From: Alphaproteobacteria bacterium
GTDB taxonomy: Bacteria > Pseudomonadota > Alphaproteobacteria > Rickettsiales > Rickettsiaceae
Length of the DNA: 6,784 nucleotides
Assembly: GCA_020630305.1 (NCBI GenBank)
Contig: JAHDBQ010000013.1
Span: 1 to 6,784 of the forward strand
Reading direction: 5' to 3'
The first letter of the stretch is position 1, and each line of letters starts with the position of its first letter. The notes beneath the pieces were generated by a model. It saw only the letters and a list, made by a program, of their open reading frames with translations. It searched no databases and was not told the DNA's origin. Position numbers and translations under genes: made by a program. Shown here one piece after another: positions 1 to 6,015 of this stretch.

Positions 1-54
1 AGCACCAGATTGTGATTCTGGGGGTCGCCGGTTCAATTCCGGTCACTCGCCCCA
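1..54 (+). tRNA. tRNA-His (GTG), 3' part; 5' end outside window
   Basis: The cloverleaf can be read from the end of the D arm onward. The anticodon stem is CCAGA (5-9) with TCTGG (17-21), closing a 7-base loop TTGTGAT (10-16) whose anticodon at 12-14 is GTG, reading His codons. A 5-base variable loop follows (22-26). The T arm is GCCGG (27-31) and CCGGT (39-43) around the loop TTCAATT. The 3' acceptor strand is 44-50, the discriminator base is C51, as expected for histidine tRNAs, and CCA is encoded at 52-54. The acceptor 5' strand and most of the D arm lie to the left of the window. The next gene converges on it from the minus strand, its stop codon lying 27 bases away. Confidence 0.95.
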
Positions 55-80
55 TATTTAATAAAACCCAATCAATCATT

Positions 81-596
81 TTACTTCTCGAACCCTCTAC
101 CTTTATTACTAGATTGCTTTCCTCCAACCTTATCTTGCCAATATGTTTTTGACCTTGCTCTGGAAGAACTCACCTCTTCTTTACCTTTATTATTAGAACC
201 AAAGCTATTTTCCTCGTTAGAATCATATTCCTGCTCATGATGAACTTCCTCCCGATCTAAATCTTCTTTATTTGCGATGACTCCGTCTTTTTTTGAGGCT
301 TTTGCGATATTATCAATATAATTCTGAAAAACCTCTTCGCTAAATTTAATTCTTTGCCCCCCTTCTCCAAGTTCTTCTTTTCCTTTTCTGCTTGGCATTT
401 TATTGTCTTTGCCTAAAACTGTAGCAAAAGTTTTTCGTACAGTTTCTGGGGTATCTTCTTTATTTAATAACTCAATACACTTTGTTAAACTGTCAGTTTG
501 CACTTTTAGATAACCATCCTGCCTTGATGTAAGCAGAATATTCACAAACTCCTTAATATTATCTTGCGCATCAAATTCACCATCCCAATTGCTCAT
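81..596 (-). CDS. C-terminal portion of the repeat-bearing patatin protein, separated from it by an in-frame amber codon
   Basis: This 171-codon frame starts at ATG 596 and ends at TAA 81-83. It is in the same reading frame as the patatin ORF upstream, and the 55 codons between that ORF's TAG (762-764) and this ATG contain no stop. Residues 4-100 match the repeats of the patatin protein: NW, then IKEF (14-17), then TDSLTKCIELLN (34-45), then an FxxxxxF block (85-90), parallel to IKDLIGVLA, DTASITKCIEFLN and FKAEDF in the intact copies. Residues 101-171 are a hydrophilic, low-complexity tail, acidic at first (109-130) and rich in Lys, Arg, Ser and Gly over the last 35 residues. No Shine-Dalgarno lies at a usable distance before ATG 596; the nearest purine run, GAGAAGAAG, is about 25 bases upstream. 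Independent expression is therefore doubtful, and it is better read as the detached 3' end of the patatin gene. No enzymatic motif is seen. Confidence 0.6.
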   Translation of the reverse strand: MSNWDGEFDAQDNIKEFVNILLTSRQDGYLKVQTDSLTKCIELLNKEDTPETVRKTFATVLGKDNKMPSRKGKEELGEGGQRIKFSEEVFQNYIDNIAKASKKDGVIANKEDLDREEVHHEQEYDSNEENSFGSNNKGKEEVSSSRARSKTYWQDKVGGKQSSNKGRGFEK

Positions 597-1967
597 GCTA
601 GCACATGATGCAATTAGTTGCTTCTTCTCACCAACCGAAACCTGATTTGCATTAGGATTAACTGATGAATCTCTAAGATAATTATAAGTCTTATTAACAA
701 CTGCTTTGAACCCCCCACCCCCTTGATCTAGAGAACCACGAAGTTTTATAATAAATTGCTGCTATACTGGCATCTGTTCTTTAATATTTTGCAGTGTTAA
801 ATCAAAATCAGATGCTGTAAATACATACTCTCTTTCCTTTAATTTAAGTTCATCACCTGCATCTTTTGTAATCATATTTTCTGCGAATGATTGCTTAACT
901 TTATCAGACGCATTATTTAGCAGGCTTACACATTCTACCATACTCGCAGTATCTGTGCGCAAATCACCTGTTGTTCTATCCTGTGCAAGAACTCCTATTA
1001 AATTCTTTATCGTTTGCCCTTGATTCTCTGCGGTCCAATTTTTATCATTAAGAGCCATTAAAGCTACAAAATCCATTTTCTTTTGCTTTGTATCTTCGAT
1101 TCTATTTCCTGGCTCAGGGAGAAGCTTATCATGCAGATCTATAAAGAACTTTTGTTCAGTTAAAGTATCCTCTAATTCTAACAAAACTCCCTTGAAATCC
1201 TCAGCTTTGAATTCATAATTTTCAAGCTCTTCAGTTATTTCCACGCCAAGAGCTTTTGCAAATGATTCCCTAACTAAATCATTTGTTGTATTAATTTCAT
1301 TTAAAAATTCTATACATTTTGTTATGCTTGCAGTATCGCTGCTAAGCTCCTTTGTATCTCTCTTTAAAGCTAATACTCCTATTAAATCCTTTATGCTTTG
1401 CTGGCTATTTTTTTTATCCCAATTTTCAATACATGATTTTATCGCCATCATTTTTAGCGCTTTACCATAACCAACATAGGTACTAGCAACAAACCAACCA
1501 TTATATGACAATTCATTAAATAAACGAAGAGCAAACCCTTGCTCTGACAACATATCCTCAGTATTTATTACATGATGCATATTGTTAAGCTCTTTTTGAA
1601 TATACTCATCAAAATGTTTTGGTTTAAATTGGCCTAAATCAAGACTATCACTTGGGCCTGCCTTACTTATAATATATGCTCGAAATGCATCTGAAACAAA
1701 ACTATCTAATGATTTATCATTAAGCTGTTCTACAAGAAGTAACATACTATTTGTAATAGCAGAATAACCAGCTCCATTTCTTTCCTTAGCTAGCGCTCCT
1801 ATTAATTCATTAAAAAGCTTCCCATTATCTAAATTTTCTTTATTTTCTGCAAGAGCAAATATCATTTTCTGTTTTTCAGCAAAACCTGAATAACTAAAAG
1901 AATCGAATATGCCAACATTTTTTGCTCTTTGCTCGTAAATACTTAAAATAAATTCTTGCATATATAA
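288..1967 (-). repeat. Four tandem protein repeats of about 130-160 residues in the patatin gene and its downstream extension
   Basis: Numbering residues from the patatin start and counting the TAG as 808, the units are A 407-545, B 546-674, C 675-805 and D 806-966. Each unit has the same order of blocks. Block 1 is QxFxx..L, at Q410, Q549, Q678 and Q809. Block 2 is a helix, ending in NW in B, C and D (W589, W717, W867). Block 3 is LIGxLAxxR or a variant, at 461, 601, 729 and about 880. Block 4 is TxSxxxCxxxLN, at about 617-629 in B and 746-757 in C. Block 5 is FxxxxF, at 520-525, 659-664, 789-794 and about 948-953. Units B and C are the closest pair, and A and D are more diverged. Unit D is longest, with an insertion around a QGGGGF segment. 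The repeats are alpha-helix-like and recall no repeat family I can name. They span the amber codon, which links the two ORFs. Confidence 0.8.
762..764 (-). other. In-frame amber codon interrupting the patatin repeat gene
   Basis: Read on the minus strand the context is CCA GTA TAG CAG CAA TTT. Downstream the same frame stays open for 226 codons to TAA at 81-83, giving 1034 codons in all counting the TAG. The codons after the TAG continue a repeat: QQFIIKLRGSLD aligns with EQKFFIDLHDKLL (677-689) and EQGFALRLFNELS (548-560). The TAG stands where those copies have Glu, and GAG to TAG is one base change. TAG is used as a normal stop by engB in this window (5747-5749), so general reassignment of TAG is not suggested. 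A nonsense mutation, readthrough or a sequencing error all remain possible. Confidence 0.8.
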
Positions 1968-3185
1968 ATTATTTCTTTCTGTAGTCAGCTCTTTATCTGA
2001 GTATTTTTTATATCTCCCTAATTCATAATTTAAGAAATGTCTTTTTGTTTGTAAATAACCTTTAAAATATAAATATTCAGAATTCTCACTTGCCTTACCG
2101 AAAGCCAAGGTTCCTATACCTTGCGGATCTAACTCAATAACATCCAGTGCATTCTGCCGAACATTGTCAAATGTATTATTATCATTGTCTATAGTGCTAC
2201 TACTTAAATTAATGCCCACCCCCCGCAGTGAATAATCTTTAAATACTGAGCTTCCCTGCTTAACTTTTTTATTTGGATTACCATGCATCGCCTTTCTAAC
2301 AGAGCTTGTATCTTTACCCCCAAAACCGAAAGTCAATACCCTAGCATTAGCTAATTTATCTTCAACCACACCTATTGGAATATTATCACTAATTCCCCCG
2401 TCCGAATAATTGATACCATCAATTTCTACACTTCTTAAGGCAACTGGGAAAGCGGCAGAAGCTCTTGCTGCAAGTGCAATTTCTACCTCGGGAGTATTAA
2501 AATCAAAAATCTTTAATTTTCCACTAGATCTATTTGTAGCAGTGACGCTTAAAGATTTAAAGTTTTTAGGATCTATATAATGCAGTATTTTCAAATGACC
2601 AAAAGTTATAGGCAAATCTTTATTGCCATTCAGAATCAGATCTCTTAGTGAAGCAATAGACTCTTTGCTAAATTCATCTGATAATTCTAAATTGATAAGT
2701 TCGTTTTTTAAATTTTCTTTATTTTTTACTGCGTAATTGTGTATTGCGGAGTATATATTTCCTTGCAAAAAATCATACATTCCATCCACTCCACCTTGCC
2801 CTAAAGACTTCTTAGCTCCTATGCTTCTATTCATTGCAAGAGACATGAAATTTGTATTTTCACTAACCTTCCTACTATCTTCAGAACTCATCCCACATGC
2901 AAATAATGCTGCAGTCATAGCACCTGCCGAGCTACCAGCAACCTCTTTCACATTGCTTGCAACACCGCTCTCTTCAAGAACTTTATGAACCCCGGGGTAT
3001 ATGGCGCCCTTTGCACCCCCACCGCTAAAAACAAGAGCGGTTATTTGTTTTTTCTGTGACTCCAACTCTTCTTCAGAAGATATAGACCCAAATGGTTTGG
3101 GCTCTTCATAGTTATTTAAACTATCATAACTACTTACTTCAGCGTCGTTGTCTAACTCACTTTTGTCTTTATTAAATTTTGACAT
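762..3185 (-). CDS. Patatin-like phospholipase (VipD/ExoU-type) with C-terminal tandem repeats
   Basis: This is a predicted phospholipase A or acyl hydrolase of the patatin family (807 residues). Residues 1-46 are acidic and low in complexity, with no signal peptide. The catalytic domain spans about 48-290. It has the glycine-rich oxyanion loop SGGGAKG (54-60), the nucleophile elbow GSSAG (84-88) with Ser86, and the DGG motif (262-264) with Asp262, so the Ser/Asp dyad is complete. The block AKGAIYPGVHKVLEESG resembles the secreted VipD/ExoU branch more than bacterial housekeeping patatins; in that branch the enzymes act on host membrane phospholipids, a role inferred here. Residues from about 407 to the end are helical tandem repeats not assigned to any known domain. 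The frame ends at TAG 762-764 inside a repeat, and the repeats continue in the same frame down to base 81, so this protein is probably C-terminally truncated. The start at 3185 is the only Met before the catalytic domain; no clear Shine-Dalgarno precedes it. Confidence 0.9.
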   Translation of the reverse strand: MSKFNKDKSELDNDAEVSSYDSLNNYEEPKPFGSISSEEELESQKKQITALVFSGGGAKGAIYPGVHKVLEESGVASNVKEVAGSSAGAMTAALFACGMSSEDSRKVSENTNFMSLAMNRSIGAKKSLGQGGVDGMYDFLQGNIYSAIHNYAVKNKENLKNELINLELSDEFSKESIASLRDLILNGNKDLPITFGHLKILHYIDPKNFKSLSVTATNRSSGKLKIFDFNTPEVEIALAARASAAFPVALRSVEIDGINYSDGGISDNIPIGVVEDKLANARVLTFGFGGKDTSSVRKAMHGNPNKKVKQGSSVFKDYSLRGVGINLSSSTIDNDNNTFDNVRQNALDVIELDPQGIGTLAFGKASENSEYLYFKGYLQTKRHFLNYELGRYKKYSDKELTTERNNLYMQEFILSIYEQRAKNVGIFDSFSYSGFAEKQKMIFALAENKENLDNGKLFNELIGALAKERNGAGYSAITNSMLLLVEQLNDKSLDSFVSDAFRAYIISKAGPSDSLDLGQFKPKHFDEYIQKELNNMHHVINTEDMLSEQGFALRLFNELSYNGWFVASTYVGYGKALKMMAIKSCIENWDKKNSQQSIKDLIGVLALKRDTKELSSDTASITKCIEFLNEINTTNDLVRESFAKALGVEITEELENYEFKAEDFKGVLLELEDTLTEQKFFIDLHDKLLPEPGNRIEDTKQKKMDFVALMALNDKNWTAENQGQTIKNLIGVLAQDRTTGDLRTDTASMVECVSLLNNASDKVKQSFAENMITKDAGDELKLKEREYVFTASDFDLTLQNIKEQMPV

Positions 3186-3252
3186 AAATTTATAGTTTTA
3201 GTTGTACTTATAATCTAAATATTAACACCTAATAACTAAAAAATCATTCACT

Positions 3253-3267
3253 ATGCTTCAAAAGCAT
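3253..3267. repeat. Short palindrome in the divergent promoter region
   Basis: ATGCTT (3253-3258) and AAGCAT (3262-3267) are perfect 6-base inverted arms around a CAA centre. It lies between the candidate patatin promoter and the patatin start, where a repressor site or a leader hairpin could sit. There is nothing further to support a function, and a palindrome of this size can be chance. Confidence 0.25.
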
Positions 3268-3287
3268 TTATTTACCTGAGGTTAAGT

Positions 3288-3316
3288 TGTATATTTACAT
3301 CTATTAACAAACTCAA
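3288..3316 (-). promoter_or_regulatory. Candidate sigma70 promoter for the patatin gene
   Basis: On the minus strand the -35 element is TTGAGT (3316-3311) and the -10 element is TATACA (3293-3288), 17 bases apart, with four of six consensus matches in each. It would leave a leader of about 95 bases before ATG 3185. In DNA this AT-rich such matches arise easily; TATAAG nearer the start (about 20 bases upstream of ATG) is a competing -10 but lacks a good -35. Confidence 0.3.
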
Positions 3317-3392
3317 AAGTTGATTTATTTAAAATTTTAGAGAATCATATCAATCCATAACTTTGGAAAAATACTAGTTACTTTAATTTACC

Positions 3393-3421
3393 TTGATTCT
3401 TACGCGAAAATACTGTAGTAT
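3393..3421 (+). promoter_or_regulatory. Candidate sigma70 promoter of the yidC-engB operon
   Basis: TTGATT (3393-3398, four of six matches to TTGACA) is followed after exactly 17 bases by TAGTAT (3416-3421, four of six matches to TATAAT). The expected start of transcription is near 3428, leaving a short leader of about 27 bases before the yidC ATG at 3455. Position, spacing and orientation fit the operon. No recognisable Shine-Dalgarno precedes the yidC ATG. Confidence 0.45.
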
Positions 3422-3454
3422 GTTCCTGTTTATTATTTAACTAGCATATTTCGT

Positions 3455-5149
3455 ATGGATTACAAATTATCAAACCTTCTGCTGGCAATAGTTTTGTCAG
3501 TGGCAATTATTTTCTCATGGCGTCATTTTTACGAAAAGCCCAGACTAGAAAAATTAGCTGCTGACCAAAAAGAATATAACTTAAAAATAAGTAAAATTAA
3601 AAAGCAGCAGCTAGCACAGGCAGCAAGCCTTGAAGCCCAAAGAGAAGAACAGCAAATAAGTATTAAAAATATTGAAATTAAATCTCCAAAGTTAGCCGGG
3701 TCGTTCTCTTTAAAAGGCCTTAGATTTGATAATCTAACTCTAAATAACTACAATGAAAATCTAGATGATGATAGCGACGTTGTGCATCTACTTACCCCTT
3801 CCAAAGACAATAAAAGTTATTTTGTTGAGTTTGGCTGGTGGGGTAATGATAAGAGTGGATCATACCCTAACGCTTCCACAATCTGGCAAGCAAATGGAAA
3901 TGTTTTATCATCTGAGCAGCCAATTGAACTTCACTGGAGCAACCCTCAAGGCGTTGTTTTTAAGGTGATTATTTCACTGGATGATAATTATCTATTTACC
4001 ATAAAGCAAATAACAGAAAATAATTCCGGGAGCCCTATCAGCGCTCAATATTACGGATTAGTGAATCGCATTTACAACCAAAAAGAAGATAAAGATAATT
4101 CAAGAGCACATAAAGGTATGATCGGCGCAATTGACAACAGGCTTCAAGAATATAGCTATTCCGACTTAAAAGACTCAAAAAAAGAGCATTTCGCAAAAGG
4201 TGATCTCGAATGGCTTGGAATTACTGACAAATATTGGCTCACTGCCTTTATACCTGACAAATCACATAAATATTCTGCAAATTATAAATATGCGATGAAG
4301 GGAGCTGCTGATAAGTATCAAGCTGATTTTATCTCTGAGAATAAAATTCTAGATGCAGGTGAAAAAGCAGAAGTAACCCACCATTTATTTGCAGGGGCAA
4401 AAAAAGTAGCGCTGCTTGATAAATACGAGCAGAAACTTGGTCTTAAACTCTTTGACAGAGCAATTGATTTCGGCTGGTTCTACATATTAACTAAGCCTAT
4501 TTTCAATGCTTTGAATTTCTTTTACAGCTATGTTGGTAATTTTGGAATCAGCATTATGATTGTGACTGTTATAATCAAGCTGTTAATGTTTACCATTGCA
4601 AACAAATCTTATCGTTCAATGCGTAAAATGAAAAAGCTGCAGCCACAAATAGAGCGCATAAAAGAGATGTATGCAGAAGATAAGCAGAGAATGAATCAAG
4701 AAGTTATGCAGCTATATAAAAGAGAAAAAGTTAATCCAGTTTCTGGTTGCTTACCACTTTTAGTACAGATACCCGTATTCTTCTCTATATATAAAGTGCT
4801 CAGCGTAACTATCGAGATGCGTCATGCGCCATTCTTCGGATGGATTCAAGACCTTTCAGCGCCAGACCCAACTAGTATTTTGAATTTATTTGGGCTACTA
4901 CCTTATGAGGCACCTGAATTCCTTGTAATTGGCATTTGGCCGATCTTTATGGCAATTACGATGTTCTTACAGCAAAGAATGAGCCCTAAGCCGGCAGACC
5001 CTGTACAAGCGCAAGTTATGAAGTTCATGCCTTTATTCTTCTTATTTATGTTTAGCGGATTCCCTGCTGGGCTACTTATTTACTGGTCATGGAATAATAT
5101 ACTTTCAATTATCCAGCAAACTTATATTAATAAGCTTAGCAAGGAGTAA
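3455..5149 (+). CDS. yidC: Membrane protein insertase YidC
   Basis: YidC inserts and folds inner-membrane proteins, alone or with SecYEG, and at 564 residues it has the usual length for a Gram-negative YidC. Residues 7-21 are the first membrane anchor, followed by a Lys/Gln-rich linker (30-70) and the large periplasmic beta domain (about 75-330). The conserved core starts at about 340. It has a membrane segment at 361-382, a charged cytoplasmic helical hairpin at 385-425 ([16 protein letters not shown] and [17 protein letters not shown]), and the family signature [18 protein letters not shown] (427-444). Further membrane segments lie at about 489-508 and 523-556. The positive residue in the substrate groove is Lys375, where E. 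coli has Arg366; Lys is what I expect for alphaproteobacteria. The C-terminus is short and weakly charged (NKLSKE). The gene is followed six bases later by engB, and its last codons AAG GAG serve as the engB Shine-Dalgarno. Confidence 0.97.
   Translation: MDYKLSNLLLAIVLSVAIIFSWRHFYEKPRLEKLAADQKEYNLKISKIKKQQLAQAASLEAQREEQQISIKNIEIKSPKLAGSFSLKGLRFDNLTLNNYNENLDDDSDVVHLLTPSKDNKSYFVEFGWWGNDKSGSYPNASTIWQANGNVLSSEQPIELHWSNPQGVVFKVIISLDDNYLFTIKQITENNSGSPISAQYYGLVNRIYNQKEDKDNSRAHKGMIGAIDNRLQEYSYSDLKDSKKEHFAKGDLEWLGITDKYWLTAFIPDKSHKYSANYKYAMKGAADKYQADFISENKILDAGEKAEVTHHLFAGAKKVALLDKYEQKLGLKLFDRAIDFGWFYILTKPIFNALNFFYSYVGNFGISIMIVTVIIKLLMFTIANKSYRSMRKMKKLQPQIERIKEMYAEDKQRMNQEVMQLYKREKVNPVSGCLPLLVQIPVFFSIYKVLSVTIEMRHAPFFGWIQDLSAPDPTSILNLFGLLPYEAPEFLVIGIWPIFMAITMFLQQRMSPKPADPVQAQVMKFMPLFFLFMFSGFPAGLLIYWSWNNILSIIQQTYINKLSKE
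5141..5146 (+). promoter_or_regulatory. Shine-Dalgarno of engB embedded in the end of yidC
   Basis: AAGGAG at 5141-5146 is a strong ribosome binding site nine bases before the GTG at 5156. It coincides with the final Lys-Glu codons of yidC, just ahead of its TAA. This fixes the GTG as the engB start and suggests that ribosomes ending yidC can begin engB. Confidence 0.75.
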
Positions 5150-5155
5150 TTTACA

Positions 5156-5749
5156 GTGGCCTTAAATAGTAGCATTTTTCGCCAGGAAGCAAAATTCATT
5201 GCAGGTGCAGCTAGAGTAGAACAATTCCCAAAATTGTTTTTGCCCCAAATTGCTTTTATTGGCAAATCTAATGTTGGAAAATCAAGTCTGATAAATTCTG
5301 TATGTAAAAAAAAATCTCTTGCTAGAGTTTCTCATACCCCAGGCAGAACACAGCAAATAAATTTCTTTTCTATTGCAGACAAAATTATAATTAGCGACCT
5401 GCCTGGATACGGCTTTGCAAAAGTTTCAAAGAACTTACAAATTGTCTGGGAACGCATTATTACTCACTATCTTGAAAATAGTGAGAATCTAAAATTAGTC
5501 AATTTGCTGATTGACTCTCGTCGGGGTATCAAAGAAAATGATATCGAAATAATGAACCTGCTCAGTGAGTTTGAAAGGAACTTTCAAATCGTTTTTACTA
5601 AAGCAGATAAAATAAAAAATCATGATGACTTCAAAGAAGAAACCATGCAACACTTAAAGGCACTAGGCCATGCATGCGAATTCATTCTAACTAGCAGCAA
5701 AAATGCACTAGGGGTTAGGGAGCTGCAGGGAAGTATGTGCAGCTTATAG
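5156..5749 (+). CDS. engB: Ribosome biogenesis GTP-binding protein EngB/YihA (YsxC)
   Basis: This TRAFAC-class GTPase is needed for late assembly of the large ribosomal subunit in bacteria. At 197 residues it has the full family length. All GTPase motifs are visible: G1 GKSNVGKS (36-43), G2 at Thr61 in the characteristic TPGRTQ (61-66), G3 DLPG (81-84) followed by YGFAKV, G4 TKAD (148-151), and G5 TSSK (179-182). Start choice: GTG at 5156 has AAGGAG nine bases upstream, and the resulting N-terminus (MALNSSIFRQEAKFIAGA) matches the usual EngB beginning; no ATG start fits better. It is co-transcribed with yidC, a pairing common in alphaproteobacteria. The gene ends at TAG 5747-5749, and its last codons carry an inverted repeat. 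Confidence 0.97.
   Translation: MALNSSIFRQEAKFIAGAARVEQFPKLFLPQIAFIGKSNVGKSSLINSVCKKKSLARVSHTPGRTQQINFFSIADKIIISDLPGYGFAKVSKNLQIVWERIITHYLENSENLKLVNLLIDSRRGIKENDIEIMNLLSEFERNFQIVFTKADKIKNHDDFKEETMQHLKALGHACEFILTSSKNALGVRELQGSMCSL
5721..5744 (+). repeat. Inverted repeat at the 3' end of engB
   Basis: AGCTGCA (5721-5727) and TGCAGCT (5738-5744) are perfect 7-base arms around a 10-base loop, ending just before the engB stop codon. The RNA could form a hairpin, but no T-run follows, so it is not a convincing intrinsic terminator; protection of the mRNA end is an alternative. Confidence 0.35.
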
Positions 5750-5772
5750 CTATATAGTATATTAACTACATA

Positions 5773-5806
5773 AGCACAGCAAATATTTTTAATGCTGCCA
5801 AGTGCT
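5773..5806 (+). terminator. Weak candidate terminator hairpin after engB
   Basis: AGCAC (5773-5777) pairs with GTGCT (5802-5806), and the adjoining AGCA (5778-5781) pairs with TGCT (5793-5796). A five-base bulge lies on the 3' side and the terminal loop is AT-rich. It lies 24 bases beyond the engB stop, where the operon should end. The bases that follow (ACATTTATATTTG) are AT-rich but do not form a proper T-tract, so termination here is uncertain. Confidence 0.3.
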
Positions 5807-5842
5807 ACATTTATATTTGACTTTACGGTCGTTAATCATTTA

Positions 5843-5857
5843 CCCTTAAATTAAGGG
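5843..5857. repeat. Perfect 15-base palindrome, possible operator
   Basis: CCCTTAA (5843-5849) and TTAAGGG (5851-5857) are perfect inverted arms about a single central A. The GC ends stand out in AT-rich DNA. It is about 160 bases upstream of the LRR gene start. It could be a binding site for a dimeric regulator or a short hairpin; no T-run follows, so it is not a terminator. Confidence 0.35.
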
Positions 5858-6001
5858 GGAGGTTTTGTTATAGTAACTTACCTTGGATTGGGATGGCATT
5901 TGCGGTTTGCTTGTAATACTTGAAGATCAATAATTTATTGACAGCGCCCTCTTTTGCTTCAAGGTAATTTACTATACTTTCCTAAAATCATGAAGATATT
6001 T

Positions 6002-6009
6002 GGGGAGGT
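6002..6009 (+). promoter_or_regulatory. Strong Shine-Dalgarno of the LRR gene
   Basis: GGGGAGGT (6002-6009) contains GGAGGT, nearly the full anti-16S complement, six bases before ATG 6016. It is the strongest ribosome binding site in the window and fixes the start of the gene. Confidence 0.75.
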
Positions 6010-6015
6010 ATTAAC

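Larger units (their letters stand above)
5750..6015. other. Non-coding interval between engB and the LRR gene
   Basis: No convincing gene is seen in these 266 bases in any frame. They contain the weak hairpin at 5773-5806, a 15-base palindrome at 5843-5857, and a perfect -35 hexamer TTGACA at 5938-5943. No -10 sits at 16-18 bases from that hexamer; the nearest, TAATTT at 5965-5970, is 21 bases away. A second weak option is TTGCTT (5907-5912) with AATAAT (5929-5934), 16 bases apart. A promoter for the LRR gene is expected in this stretch, but I cannot place it firmly. Confidence 0.5.

Noticed and set aside
55..80. Possible shared terminator between tRNA-His and the converging patatin gene
   Set aside because: No hairpin with a T-run can be drawn in these 26 bases in either direction.
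597..761. Intergenic region with a promoter for the downstream ORF
   Set aside because: The stretch is open in the same frame as both ORFs and its translation aligns with the repeat units (QQFIIKL, EKKQLIASCASM-SNW), so it is better explained as coding sequence.
2737..2988. Plus-strand ORF of 83 codons
   Set aside because: It is antisense to the catalytic domain of the patatin gene, including the nucleophile region, and has no ribosome site or recognisable motif; it is a shadow of the minus-strand coding frame.
3765..3968. Plus-strand ORF of 67 codons
   Set aside because: It lies inside yidC in another frame, over the periplasmic domain, and has no features of its own.
5855..5930. Second purine-rich GGGGAGGT (5855-5863), similar to the LRR gene's ribosome site, as a possible relic gene start
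   Set aside because: The TTG that follows meets a TAG after one codon, and the ATA at the ATG-equivalent position leads to a stop after 17 codons. The similarity is limited to about eight bases.
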